Positions 23,767 to 35,382 of a stretch of 64,000 nucleotides of DNA are shown here, one piece after another. The translations under genes and the position numbers were made by a program. The DNA lies in NCBI GenBank assembly GCA_028984105.1, contig CM054826.1:11639838-11703837 (forward strand), written 5' to 3'. Under the pieces are notes generated by a model that saw only the letters and a list, made by a program, of their open reading frames with translations, did not search any database and was not told the DNA's origin. This stretch comes from Lavandula angustifolia (Eukaryota; Streptophyta; Magnoliopsida; Lamiales; Lamiaceae). How positions within the stretch are numbered: position 1 is the stretch's first letter; every line of letters starts with the position of its first letter.

Positions 23767-23922
23767 GTAGTGGGGAGGAGAGGAGACGGAAGAGAGATGA
23801 AATATTTATTTATTAATTTTTTTTTTAATAAAGTAGAAAATCGGGTCAAAATGGGTCAAAATTGAAAATTGAATCATGTTGCATGTGCAACATGATGCAC
23901 ACTAGTCCTTCTCAACATCTTA

Positions 23923-26084
23923 TATGAATTAGGAATAAATTACAATCTTTTGATTGAGCAATCTTACAATTCGGAATATTAATACATTTAAAAACGGGCG
24001 GTGCACTTTTAGTGCAAATTTATACACAGATTATTTTTTTAATCTGATTGTTTATATCAGATTTTGAACACATTTTCTTGTTCATTAAACTTAGAAAGAA
24101 CAAAAATTTTACCTAGTGGAATTGTGCAGCGATTTTGCAATCATGGTTATCCCAATTTTTGGCCAGAAACAGTATTTCATCTCTAACCGTGTTTCCTATC
24201 TAATATTCTCTTTTTTAATCTTATAAATCAATATTAAATGCAACTATATAATATCTTTAATTATAATTTAATGATATAATATCTTTTTTTTATTTAATTG
24301 TATAGTTAAATTAAAATTAATAATATATCTAATGGGAAAATTAAAATTAATTGCAAAAATGATAATTTAGATTATTTAAATAAAAAACATAGGTTATATA
24401 ATAATATCTAATTCTAAGAAGACGAATATTCATTGCACAAATGTTCAATCAATGCATTTCAAAGCATGAAAATACACATAAGTCCGCAAATGTTCAACTC
24501 ATGTATTTTTCTTTTATATTAATATTAAGTAATTTCAATTAATAGTTTACTAATTATCTAAATTTATGTTGAAAAAAATAATTTAATAATTTATTCTAAA
24601 CCCGTTAATCTACTAATCTAATTATTAATCTTATATATTTATCAATTTTGCCAACATAACCTAAATTGCCTCTCTTCAATTTCTTATTTATCGCTCTCGC
24701 TCTCTCGCCGCCTCATGTTTATTTCAGTTTCTCTGTGTCTCTCTCGCCGCCTCATATTGCCTATCGACTTCCTTCTCCTCCACACGGCTACTTTTTTATT
24801 TTTTTGCCTTGTCCTTGTTTGCCTTGGCTTGAGTTAGAACAGGAGGCTCCAAATACTCAAGTAACGAAACCAAATCCACAACAATTTCTTTCTCTCTCAA
24901 ACCTTGCATCTCAATTGTCTTCTCAACCCTCTCCGAAATCTCAATCGCCATGAGATTATTCAGCCAGGTGCATCGCCGAATTGATTAGTGCATCGTTGAA
25001 TCGACGCCATGGCCGGGTGCATCTCGAATTTTCAATTTTGTGTTCATATTAATGTCCAGATCTCTTGATTTTATGTTTTATGTTTTCAATTTCATCTTTT
25101 TCCAACTGAAAACCGATAACTTGTGCCAATTTTATGTTTTCAATTTCATCTCTATCAATTGATTTTCCAGTTAAAAAAAAAGGATACGGGGAGAGACAAT
25201 TTCTCCCTCAAAAGAATGGGAGAAATATTGTCTCTTTTATTATATGGAAGTGTTTAGGGTAACAATAAAGAGTGAATAGTGAAAAAATATGAGGAATCCT
25301 CCATTTTTGGAGCGTCTCGGAGAAACTCTCATAGGTGAAAAATGATGATTCAACATTTCAACTAGATTTTAATATGAACACACAAATCTTTTGTGTACTA
25401 AAATGACTCTTTTAGCCTTTTGTGTGGTTATTTATATAGAAAGTGATCTGCTCATTTTTTAACTGAAGATGCAATCTTAGCCTATTACCTCAATCTCTTG
25501 TTAATGGATTGTTCTCACCATAACCTACCTCTCACTATATATTTTGAGTTTTGACTGGACATGTAAATATTATCGTTTAATTATTTAATTCAATTAATTA
25601 TTTTGTTTGTTCACTTTTAGCATTTTAGTAGTAGTGATATGTGTATTTTTAATTCAAAAAAATTATAATTAACTCAATTTTAATATATATACAAATATGG
25701 TAGAAATACATATTTCGCCACTTCATTCGTGGGATATGTATTGGAACTCAAAAAATGGGATAGATGATCATAAGTGATTAGTCTCGGAATATAAAAAGTT
25801 AATACATAATCGAAGTTATTATTTCATCAAATATTATATAATTAAAGTTTAATTACATTTTAATAATTATAATAATTGTTATTATAAAACACCAAACCTC
25901 AGAAAATTAATATTCTGTTAATATATTATAATCATAATCAAGTGGAGTAATCTAAATAATCCATTTGCATGATTCTAGTTACTATTGAAATGAATTTGTT
26001 CGTCGAAAGCGCCACCCAAGGTATGAGCGCCAACTCAAAAGCGACCTCATCTCGACCGTTTATACCAAGATCCGATCAACGACA
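23923..26084. other. AT-rich intergenic DNA
   Basis: No gene recognised. It has a C/T-rich stretch near 24670-24960 with a proline/serine-rich open frame that matches no family I know. A hairpin lies near 25188-25240 (AGAGACAATTTCTCCC facing GGGAGAAATATTGTCTCT), perhaps an old MITE. Otherwise A/T runs. Confidence 0.5.
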
Positions 26085-26246
26085 TATAAGATCGGTCCGC
26101 ATCTACTAAGTTAAACCAATCACATCCTACCACTCTCTCCTATATAAACAAACCCCACTTCCCAATTGTTTTCATTGCATCACGAAATTGTTTTAACCTG
26201 CACAAATTCCCTCTCATTCGAACCTAAATTCCCCTTTCTATCTAGT
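26085..26246 (+). promoter_or_regulatory. Promoter and leader of the first H2B gene
   Basis: CCAAT lies within AAACCAATCACATCC near 26114 and a TATA box CTATATAAAC near 26141-26150. GATCGGTCCGCATC near 26090 loosely resembles histone octamer-type elements. The leader is about 70 bp, ending just before ATG at 26247. Confidence 0.6.
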
Positions 26247-26690
26247 ATGGCACCGAAGGCCGAGAAGAAACCCGCGGAGAAGAAGCCCGCCGAGAAAACT
26301 CCAGCGGCCGAGAAGGCTCCGGCGGAGAAGAAGCCGAAGGCCGGGAAGAAGCTTCCAAAGGACGTCGGCGGCGCGGCTGCCGGAGACAAGAAGAAAAAGA
26401 GGAAGGCGAAGAGCGTCGAGACCTACAAGATCTACATCTTCAAGGTTTTGAAGCAGGTCCATCCCGACATTGGTATCTCCAGCAAGGCCATGGGCATCAT
26501 GAACAGCTTTATCAATGACATTTTCGAGAAATTGGCGCATGAATCGTCGAAGCTGGCCCGCTACAACAAGAAGCCGACGATCACCTCTCGGGAGATCCAG
26601 ACCGCCGTAAGGTTGGTGCTTCCCGGTGAGTTGGCGAAGCACGCCGTTTCTGAAGGGACCAAGGCTGTCACCAAATTCACAAGCTCTTGA
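26247..26690 (+). CDS. Histone H2B (copy 1)
   Basis: Intronless, 147 aa. The Lys/Pro/Ala-rich N-terminal tail (MAPKAEKKPAEKK and repeats) is followed by the histone fold: YKIYIFKVLKQVHPDIGISSKAM, then FINDIFEKLAHESSKLARYNKKPTI, and the C-terminal VLPGELAKHAVSEGTKAVTKF. H2B pairs with H2A in the nucleosome; the Lys in the AVTKF ending is the conserved ubiquitination site. The frame is open 27 codons further upstream, but MAPKAEKKPAEKK is the standard plant H2B start, so 26247 is chosen. It differs from copy 2 in the tail and by His for Gln in KLA(H/Q)ESSK. Confidence 0.97.
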   Translation: MAPKAEKKPAEKKPAEKTPAAEKAPAEKKPKAGKKLPKDVGGAAAGDKKKKRKAKSVETYKIYIFKVLKQVHPDIGISSKAMGIMNSFINDIFEKLAHESSKLARYNKKPTITSREIQTAVRLVLPGELAKHAVSEGTKAVTKFTSS

Positions 26691-28770
26691 TGTTACATGT
26701 TTTAGGTTATGATTGATTTCGTGGTATTTCCAGGTTTAAGCTTAGGGTTTGTAGTTTTTGTAAATTAGGGTTCTTTTGACTGGAACAATTTGGGGCTTTG
26801 TATGACATTGTATGGTTAAAGAATGGATTTTTAGTTTTCCATATCATTTCTGTTCTTTGTTGAGTGACCCATCTCTTGTTCTATGCTGCTGCTTTCTCGT
26901 CTTGAATATTGGCTTATTTGTTGAGTGGAATGACTGCTGTATGGATTTCTTTGGACTGCTCTTTTGATCATGTTACTTCTTTCTTGAAGTACAGAAGATT
27001 TTCTGATGTTGAATTACGTTTTGGGTTTCATTTTTTGCAATCCCAATTTACATCTGCAAAGACTAGACCTAACCCTAGTTCTACCTGATCCCGATTCTAT
27101 AGAAGACCCTTTGGCATATCAAATTGTGTTTAATCTCAACCATATCCGTGCAAATTTTTTGAAAAAATCCTGTTTGTTTTGCACTCATGTAGTCAGCTAA
27201 CAATGCTAGAGTAGCTATTTGCTACACAAAGAAGACGATAAATAGTAGTGGTATTGGGTTCCCCAACTAGTAATCTATTAAAAAAAATCCACAATATAAA
27301 CATAACCTAAAAGAGGGATGATCAGTACTCAAGCAATTCTTACACACACCGGTTCCCAACCTCATGAAAGGCGGCGGTGATTTTGTGGGGAAACTGAAAC
27401 AGGTCTTGTTCTGTTCCATCGTTGCAACCTGCGGGGTTTTCATGTTAGGATACGGCACCGGAATTTCAGGTGCATATCATCCCACTGGATACCGATTAAT
27501 TAATCTCGATCGGTTTTGCATTGTATATTGTGATTTTGATCGTTAATTGATGCATGATTGCAGGATGAGTAATATCTATGGATGAATTTCTAATGAAGTT
27601 CTTCCCTTGGGTTTACAAAAAGAAGCATATAGTAAAGGAGAATAATTACTGCAAATTGGACGATCAGCTCCTGCAGTTGTTCACGTGGTCGCTCTATTTG
27701 TTGGCGGCGGTTTGTTGTTTGATTGCTTCGGTTGCTGCCAGAAGTTCGGGAGGAAGAGGACAATGCAGATGGCGGCGCTCTTCTTCTTAATTCCGCCGTC
27801 GTTGACATTCACATGCTCATCGCCGGTAGGATTTTTCCGGGGGCCAGCGTCGGCTTCGGAAATCTAGCCGTTCCTCTCTTCATATCAGAAATCGCTCCGC
27901 GGAGCGCTCAAGATAAGCTTCCAGCTCACGGTCACCGTCGGGATTCTGATTGCGAATTTGATCAATTATTTCACCTCGTTGGTGACTCACGGCTGGAGAA
28001 TGTCCCTAGGCCTCGCCAGATTCCCGGCCTTATTGTTCGGCTTGGGGTCAATTTTCATAACGGAAAGGCCAAATTCTCTCATCCAAGGCCTTAATTCTCT
28101 GAGAAGAATTATTTGAGTAGAAGATGTGCAGAAGGAGTTGGAAGCCATTGAAAAAGCAACGGAGATCTCAAATCAGTTCAAAAATCCTTATAGAAACCTA
28201 ATGAAGAGATCTAATTGGCCAATGCTTTTCTGCGGAACAGTTATGCAAAATTTTCAACAGTTTTCTGGGATTAACGTGATCATGTTCTAAGTGCCGCTTC
28301 TGTTACAAACCTTGGGATTAGGCTCCGACGCCTCCTTGCTGTTCTCCTTCCTCACCGCCGGCATCAACTCCATCGGCACCTTGCTCGCCGTATGTATGGA
28401 GGACAAGATTGGTAGAAAGAAGCTTCTAATTCAAGCTGCTCCTCAAATGCTCATCTCTCAAGTAATCCGCATTTGGTTGGTAATGGTTGGAAAAATATTA
28501 CGCCTAGTATGTTTTTGAACATTTCATCATGTTCCGCTAGACAAAAATTGAAATAAATTATATATTCGAAACTTACATTTCGAGTAGATTAATTTAGTAT
28601 GTTGATTTTCTCAAATTTGTCGTTGAATGAATGAGAAATTAATTTACGAAGTAAATGTAGCGAACGAAAAGGCACTTAAAAATGTGAAAAACTCTCTCCT
28701 TCAAGGGGTGTCTTATGAGGACTTTTCGATGAAAGGATATGGTTGAATGGCCATGACTCTTCTAAACTAA

Positions 28771-29139
28771 GGGGTGTTTGGAAGAGTTTAAATTATTCTA
28801 CTTTAAGGAAAAACTGTTTTTGAGTGTTTTCAACAGTTTAAATTCGAGAAAATTCTTTACATTTAAGTCAAATAAGTTGAAGTTGGTTAAGTTGGTTTTT
28901 ACCAACTTCTCCAACTTAATGACATATTTGTAATTTCGGATAAGCTGTGATTTGACATTTTACTTATAAATCACAAAATAAGCTACTACAGTATAAATGT
29001 TTGCAAACACTCTTTTTTCAATTTTTTCTGCTTTTAAGCAGTTTTTGCAAACACACCCCAAATTCTCTAATAAGCCACTTTTTCCAACTTCTCCTTAATT
29101 TAAGCACTTACAAAAAGCTTAAGCTGTTGCAAACACTCC
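28771..29139. repeat. hAT-like MITE within the transporter pseudogene
   Basis: The left end GGGGTGTTTGGAAGAG and the reverse of the right end GGAGTGTTTGCAACAG form imperfect inverted repeats of the common GTGTTTG type. No convincing 8-bp duplication was seen, so the exact limits are uncertain. Confidence 0.5.
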
Positions 29140-29268
29140 TAAAATGTATCACCTTTTTATCGCAACCCTTTGATATCTATAAATAGATGCTCCACTACAT
29201 ATATATTAGTGTAGAAATCTTACATACTCACTCTTATATCTAATAGTTCGCTGAAAAATATGATATAC

Positions 29269-29609
29269 TGATAAATTGTGTCACATTCCTCATAAAAGGT
29301 CTTGTAAAAGAAAGGGATATCCAAGTTTATATAGAGGAGTCAGGATATCGATGTGGGACATAATAATGAGCTCTAACACGCCTCCTCACGTGTAGGCCGC
29401 TATGAACATCGGACTACTACACGTGGAAATAAATGGTCGATAAGGACCGGTCCAACATAGGATCAAACAAACCAACATCGTTTGAGCCTGCTCTGATACC
29501 ATGATAAATTAGACCACATTCCCCTTAAAAACATTGTAAAGGAAAGTGATATCCAAACTTATATAGAGGAGTTAGATATCGACGTGGAACATAACAATAG
29601 GCTCTAACA
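29269..29609 (-). mobile_element. Complete TRIM retroelement with target duplication
   Basis: A 341-bp element. Direct terminal repeats lie at 29269-29378 (110 bp) and 29502-29609 (108 bp). On the minus strand they start TGTTAGAGC and end TTTATCA. The same 5 bp, TATAC, flanks both sides (29264-29268 and 29610-29614). Next to the right-hand repeat, the minus strand reads TGGTATCAGAGC (29501-29490), the initiator-Met tRNA primer site; the other end has a purine tract GAGGAGGCG. These fit a terminal-repeat retrotransposon in miniature, non-coding, orientated minus. Confidence 0.92.
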
Positions 29610-30238
29610 TATACAGTGTAGCTTTTTGTATTTATATAAACCGTTGTATCTTGAAAATAAATATTGTAGATCGCGTGCACTAATAGAAAATTTTGTCTAG
29701 CAGAAAGAGTCTTAACTCTCTACATTTCTATACCAATCTCTATTTTTAATAACAGAGCACGATATGATCTTCACCTTCATCATAGCTCAGGCGTCCCTTA
29801 CGATGCTCTGCCATTTGCAGTCAGCGATCTTCTTCTACTTCGCGTCGTGGATTATTTTTATGAGCGCCTTCGCCGTCTTCCTTCTGCCAGAGATGAAGGA
29901 GGTATCGAAGAGTTTGGAAGCAGCACTGGTTCTGGCGGAGATTCATGACTCATTCCAAGCGTTAATGAAGATGATCGATTTAGTCCAAATTCGCAGTCTT
30001 TCAGTTCTTTTTCTTTAATTTTTTTCTCAGTATTTTATTGACCAAAACGGTTGCATTAATTAAGAAGATTTGAACAACCATTGCAAACAATTAAGATCTA
30101 GTCTTTCTGTCCTCAAATAATTATAGAAACGAATACCAACGCATCCTCTTTGATTCAACAAACCCTAAGTTTTTTTACAACAATTGGTAAACATCAGAAA
30201 CCGTTATTCAAAAATCAAGCCCAAACGAATCATTCAAT

Positions 30239-30685
30239 TCAAGAACTAGTAAACTTAGTAACAGCTTTCGTCCCTTCAGAAACGGCGTGCTTCGCAAGCT
30301 CTCCGGGCAGCACCAGCCTCACGGCCGTCTGAATCTCCCGAGAGGTAATCGTCGGCTTCTTGTTGTAGCGGGCCAGCTTCGACGATTCCTGCGCCAATTT
30401 CTCGAAAATATCATTGATGAAGCTGTTCATGATACCCATGGCCTTGCTGGAGATACCGATGTCTGGATGGACCTGCTTCAAAACCTTGAAGATGTAGATC
30501 TTGTAGGTCTCGATGCTCTTCGCCTTCCTCTTCTTCTTCTTGTCGCCAGAAGCGGCGGCGCCGACGTCCTTGGGAAGCTTCTTCCCGGCCTTCGGCTTCT
30601 TCTCTGCCGGAGCCTTCTCCTCTGCCGGGGATTTCTCGGCGGCCGGCTTCTTCTCCGCTGGTTTCTTCTCTGCCTTAGGTGCCAT
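30239..30685 (-). CDS. Histone H2B (copy 2)
   Basis: Intronless, 148 aa, on the minus strand, convergent with copy 1. It has the same fold and C terminus (YKIYIFKVLKQVHPDIGISSK, AVSEGTKAVTKF). The tail differs slightly (ten-residue stretch AAEKSPAEEK). No damage is seen. Upstream on the minus strand are CCGCCAATAAG (near 30811-30821) as a CCAAT box and TTATATATAG (near 30774-30783) as a TATA box. Both copies look functional; an inverted local duplication is the simplest origin, but the non-coding sequence between them is unrelated. Confidence 0.97.
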   Translation of the reverse strand: MAPKAEKKPAEKKPAAEKSPAEEKAPAEKKPKAGKKLPKDVGAAASGDKKKKRKAKSIETYKIYIFKVLKQVHPDIGISSKAMGIMNSFINDIFEKLAQESSKLARYNKKPTITSREIQTAVRLVLPGELAKHAVSEGTKAVTKFTSS

Positions 30686-30880
30686 ATTTTTTAAAATTCA
30701 GGGAACCGGTTTCGGAATTGAAATGGGATGAAATGGATTGGCAGCTAATGAATATTTTGTCAAGAAAAAGGAACTATATATAAGAAAGAGGGGTGATATC
30801 TTATTGGCGGATTTTGGCTCTCGTGGATAATGGTTATCAGCCGTTGATTGGTTCTGGGATACACGGCGGATGTGAAGTAA
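30686..30880 (-). promoter_or_regulatory. Promoter of the second H2B gene
   Basis: Reading on the minus strand toward the gene: AACCAATCAACGG (about 30840-30854), CCGCCAATAAG (about 30811-30821) and TTATATATAG (about 30774-30783), then the leader. Two CCAAT boxes and a TATA box in this order are usual for plant histone genes. Confidence 0.6.
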
Positions 30881-33267
30881 ATGGGCTATTATCCGATGTT
30901 AAGCTTTCTTGATATTTTTAATTAATGGCGGTAATCACGTGACTCCTCAATGTTTTCTTACGTGGGTTTGGACCAGGACGACAACGCATATAATTTGCCT
31001 ACGTGGAAGATTACGTGGCATTACCGCCGACGTGGATAGTTGAAACAATCAATTTCGTACATTATTTTTGGGTTCGTCTAAATGTAAATGAGATGAAACC
31101 AATATTTATTTTGGTTTGTCTGGATGGCTTGCCTTAGACAAAGGAGAATAAGAGAGTTTCAAAGAAAGAAAGAAATTCGTTCATTAATTCATTTGATAAA
31201 ATCAAACAATAGTAGCTCAAAATAATCTATACAAACTTTGTCATGGACTATAATTGAAATAAACCACTACATTTGACATAATTTATTGTTTGGGCTTGTG
31301 TTTGTGTTCAGTTCACTCCATGTCATTCAGCCCACTCCATGAAAGGGAGTATGGTAGTGTTTGGAAGAACTTTTATAAGTAGATTTTAGAAGTTTATGTT
31401 TAAAATTGCTTAAAGTTGTTGTTAAGCAAAAGTTATTAGTGTTTGCAATATTAGAAAAAAAAAGCAGCTTAATTTTAGAAAAAAGTAGTTTTGCAAACAC
31501 TCTTATAAGCTGCTTTTCAGTTTTTTTTGGCTTCTGCTTTTAAAAAGCACCCTGCACCAGACATTAGGCTCGCTTATTCTCGACTTATTTTAAGGCTTCA
31601 AAAAAGCGAAGCTTCCATTCCAAACATTAAAAAAGTGCTTCAGCGGTGAAAAAGTTCCCGTAGGCGAACTTTATTTAAGTTTATTCCAAACACTACCTAT
31701 ATATCAATTGTCTTCTTCAAAAAGTCTAGATTAAAGGTTTTTATTGTAATTATTTATTTAGGATGGTTTTGCAACAACTTATTTAGAATGTTTATATGAT
31801 TTTTTAGGACAAATAAAATGATTTTTAAGTGTTTGCATGTTTTTTTAGTAGCTTCTCTAAATTAAATAATTAAACAGCTTAAATCTATAAAATACCATTT
31901 TCGAGTATTACACAAACACTCAATTTTTACTTAAAATCATTTTTCTTTCAACTTTAAGCAAAAATAAACAAACAATAACTAATTATAATAAGCATTTACA
32001 AACACACCATTAAATTATTCTCATTTATTCCTTAACCTCAATCTAGTCTCCTCATAAGATATTCATTTCTCTCTTTTCATCATAACCTACAAGCTATATT
32101 TAATTTCTATTCCCATTAATACCTAACTCATTTAGTTTTCACTTTTTTTTAATTAAATATCATCTATGATGATTTTCTATTAGAAATTCATAATTATTTT
32201 TTTAAAATAATATTATCATACGTCTCATTAATCTTGTTTCATTTTTTTTTCCGATTTATCTCATTTCAAAAATTACAATTTTACTATACACAATTAAACA
32301 CTATTTTTATGGGTTTCATATTTCTTTCACAACTAACAACTCTTATTAATATAAGTGCAAAAAAGAAATGAGACACACAATAGTTTTAAATTTGGTTTGT
32401 TAGTAAAACTATAACAATTACATTCGTCCAATTATTAGTGGACTCGACATTTTTCAACAAGTAAATTAAGAGAATTATGAGTATTAGAATATTATTTTAA
32501 ATATTTGTTATTTTTAATAGAACGATCCAAAAATAATACAAACCATTATAATTGAATTGAGATCTCGTAAGTTTTGATATCATTTTAATATAGTTTTATT
32601 AATAATTAAGCATTAATATCATGAATATAAATTTATTTCGATCAAAACAAATGAATCAAAACTTGACGTGTGTTAGCAAACTATTGGCTACGACTTTAGT
32701 CTTTTTTTTTTTTTTCAAAAAAAAACGACTTTAGTCTTTTCTTCAATAGTGGGGCGGTGTAACCGCTGTGGAAAATGTTAATACTCGCGGTGGGTGGACT
32801 GGGAAAACTCTTGGAAATTTCGATATATACATTTTACACTATTTAGAACTAGAAAATAAATCTTTTAATTCAAGACCCGAAATTATGTTTATAATTCGTC
32901 AACGGATGTTTAGACTGTTATGCGCAACAAACGCGTCATAGTAAGTTGTTTATGGAAATTTTATATTATTTGTATGTATAATAAAATAAAATAACCTGTC
33001 CAGACTAATTCATAAGACAAAACAAAAGCTTTCTGTGAACGCAACACGCCAAATTTAGTTCTTTTTTTTCCACAAATATTTTTTGCATAAAGGAAATATT
33101 TTTTTGAATAAATCTGTTACTAAAATATTATGTCTACAGCTTGTAGGTTAAGTAATTGAATATCTCGACCTATATATATATATATATATATATCCATTCC
33201 CAAAGTCCACGAGACGAGAGAGGCAACAACAGATTACAGTTCGTTTACAACGATAGAGAAGAAGATC
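30881..33267. other. AT-rich intergenic DNA with hAT-like repeats
   Basis: No gene seen. At about 31350-32010 an imperfect inverted repeat (left ATGGTAGTGTTTGGAAG; reverse of right ATGGTGTGTTTGTAAA) marks a hAT-like MITE that seems to hold a second, nested one. A (TA)n tract at 33171-33193 lies just upstream of the RING gene leader. Confidence 0.5.
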
Positions 33268-35382
33268 ATGGCTTCATCCGCAGATAACGTAAGTAACTAT
33301 AGTGTGTTTTATTTCTGTACATGATCATAGTCTTATTCCATATTTGGCCTAGTGATCCATTATTCTCCTTTACTAGTTATGCAGTATATCAATGCATTTA
33401 TTATCTTTAAGCTAGAATAATAATCTCATTTAGATGATGAACTAAAATAATATTCATATGTTTGGATTAGGATCTATAAATAAGATTAGATAGGTTTTTG
33501 TGCTTTGTTTGTATCTATCTAATTACTAATATCTTTGTGGTTGCAGAAAACTTGTGGGATTTGCTGGGCGAGCTTTGCTGCAGGGCAAGGGCAACGGCAA
33601 GGGCAAGGGCAAGCCATCTTCACCGCGGAGTGCTCCCACTCCTTCCACTTCTCCTGCATCAAAAGCCACGTCTCTCATGGTGTCCGCTATTGTCCAGTCT
33701 GCTCCACCGTCTGGAGAAACCTCCCTTTCGTCCCCAACAATCCTTTCGACTTTACCAACTCATTCAGATACCCTCTCCAAAATCCCCTTTTTCAAATTCC
33801 TCCGCCGGCCGTATACGAGCCGGAGCCTCTCCTCTTCTGCGACGACGAACCCCTTCATGATACCGGATCCAATCCCACATCGACACATTCACCCACCGAT
33901 TCGCAGAAAGTTACTATAAAAGCTATTCCCGAATACCCTGCCGTCACTTCTTCCCAATCCGTATCTCCATTCGCAGTTCTCGTCGGATTGAAGGCTCCGT
34001 CGCTATCAAACGGCGCGATTTACTCTCAGCGCGCGGCTATCGACATCGTAACGGTGCTCGATGTCAGCGGCAGCATGTGCGGGCAAAAGCTCCATCTCTT
34101 AAAGAGAGCCGTTCACTTCGTGATTGAGAATTTGGGTGTTTCCGATCGGCTTTCAATCGTGTCGTTCTCCGACCGTGCCGCGAGAATACTGCCTCTCCGC
34201 AGAATGACGGAGACCGGTCGGGAGGACGCTAAGCACGCCGTTGATTCGCTCTCGGCAAGAGGCGGGACCAATATTGTTGATGGGTTGAAGAAGGGCGCCC
34301 AGGTGCTCGACGAAAGGCGCCACAGAAATCCAGTTACCAGCATCATATTTTTATCTGATGGGAATGATACTTACAACCATGGATTCAGGAATCCGGGTGG
34401 TAATCCCGGGTTTCTTCATCGACTGCCTCCGTCAATCATCCCCGACAAAGAAGAAGGAGTGGAGATGATTCCAGTCCACTCGTTCGGGTTTGGTTCGGAC
34501 CATGATCCCATCACAATGCACGCAATTTCCGATGCTTCCGGCGGGACTTTCTCCTTCATCGAGTCTATTGAAATGGTGCAAGACGCCTTTGCTAGCTGCA
34601 TTGGTGGTCTTCTAAGTGTTGTAACTCAAGGTCTAGAACTGAAACTGAGATCAGCATCACATGGTGTGGAGATCAAATCCATTCCTTCAGGGAGATACAG
34701 GAGTGAAATCTTGAACCAAGGATCAGATGGGGTAATCAAAGTAGGAGAACTTTACGCAGATGAGGAGAAAGAGTTTCTCATCAACCTATCCATCCCCATT
34801 TGTATGAACAAAGAAGACAGAAAGACATCCCTTTTGGACATCACGTGTTCGTACAAAGATCTTGTGTCGAAACAGGATGTATTAATACAAGGCGACCTAG
34901 TAGAGATAGGTCGCCCCGTTGTACCTTCCCCTCAAGATTTGGTAGTAAATTTGGAGGTTGATAGGCAGAGGAACCGCCTCCTTGCAGCAGATAGCATTAA
35001 GCATGCTCAGAAAATGGCGGAAGAAGGAAATATACAAGGCGCAGCAAACCTACTTGCAATGAAGAGGAATAGTCTTATGGCTACTCCCTCTGCTGAGGCA
35101 GGGGATGATATGATAAAGTGGCTTGAAGGTGAGATGAAAGAGACTGAAGCAAGAATGGTAAACTTAACCATGTATCAGCAGTCGGGCCGGGCTTTTGCTC
35201 TGTCCGGAATGAGCTCGCATGCTTCACAAAGGGCGACGTCGAGAGGCAACATGGTGGGTGGAGCTGCTGGTATGATGGGTGGAGCTGCTGCCCCTGCCAT
35301 GGGAATGGCAATGGGATATGGCACGCCGCAGATGGCTAAGATGGTTGTCAAGTCCAGGCAGGAGAAGAAAGAAATCCCATGA
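33268..35382 (+). CDS. RING-H2 / vWA-domain E3 ubiquitin ligase, WAV3-like
   Basis: Two exons: 33268-33288 (MASSADN) and 33547-35382, in phase, about 618 aa. The RING-H2 finger spans residues 10-59 with ligands C10, C13, C36, H38, H41, C44, C56 and C59; a Gln/Gly repeat fills its loop. A von Willebrand A domain (about 170-345) has the metal site DVSGS at 179-183, the Thr of GGTN and the Asp of LSDGND. The C-terminal third has a helical QRNRLLAADSIKHAQKMAEEG stretch and a Gly/Met-rich tail. This order matches the Arabidopsis WAV3/EDA40 group, cytoplasmic E3 ligases in root gravitropism and auxin-related growth. The start was chosen because the short first exon gives a clean GTAAGT donor; the larger exon alone would begin at a fortuitous ATG inside the acceptor. 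Confidence 0.88.

Larger units (their letters stand above)
21352..23913. mobile_element. Pack-MULE with 9-bp target duplication
   Basis: A 2,562-bp element flanked by identical 9-bp direct repeats AACATCTTA at 21343-21351 and 23914-23922. Its ends are inverted repeats of roughly 65 bp: the left end reads ACTTGTGTGCACCATGTTGC and the reverse of the right end ACTAGTGTGCATCATGTTGC, both continuing CACATGCAACATGAT and a GACCC-containing stretch. A 9-bp duplication with long TIRs beginning with G is typical of Mutator-like elements. Inside are degenerate tandem repeats, then about 900 bp ending in the 5' part of a DUF4228 gene, and no transposase. A MULE carrying a host gene fragment is a Pack-MULE. 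Confidence 0.85.
27364..29990 (+). pseudogene. Dead hexose (STP-type) transporter gene
   Basis: Fragments of a sugar/H+ symporter of the STP group of the major facilitator superfamily. The first exon reads LGYGTGISG (to about 27465); the second has MDEFLMKFFPWVYKKKHIV and DDQLLQLFTWSLYL with a TGA just before MDEF. Then come GNLAVPLFISEIAP (near 27860), NQFKNPYRNLMKRSNWPMLFCG, NFQQFSGINVIMF with TAA in place of Tyr (28288-28290), and LLQTLGLGSDASLLFS. The C-terminal part appears at 29764 (FTFIIAQASLTML, FAVFLLPEMK). At least two stops and several frameshifts kill it. A long gap (28540-29760) holds a MITE-like repeat and a complete TRIM. It lies between two H2B genes. Confidence 0.85.

Noticed and set aside
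23435..23849. Serine/leucine-rich and arginine/glutamate-rich frames around the GA repeat
   Set aside because: They are translations of a dinucleotide microsatellite in various frames and match no family.
24666..24953. 95-codon proline/serine-rich frame
   Set aside because: It is low-complexity C/T-rich sequence with no family resemblance and no promoter-like context.
26180..26642. Long minus-strand frames opposite the first H2B gene (and plus-strand frames opposite the second)
   Set aside because: These are shadows of GC-rich histone coding sequence; the H2B frames are unambiguous.
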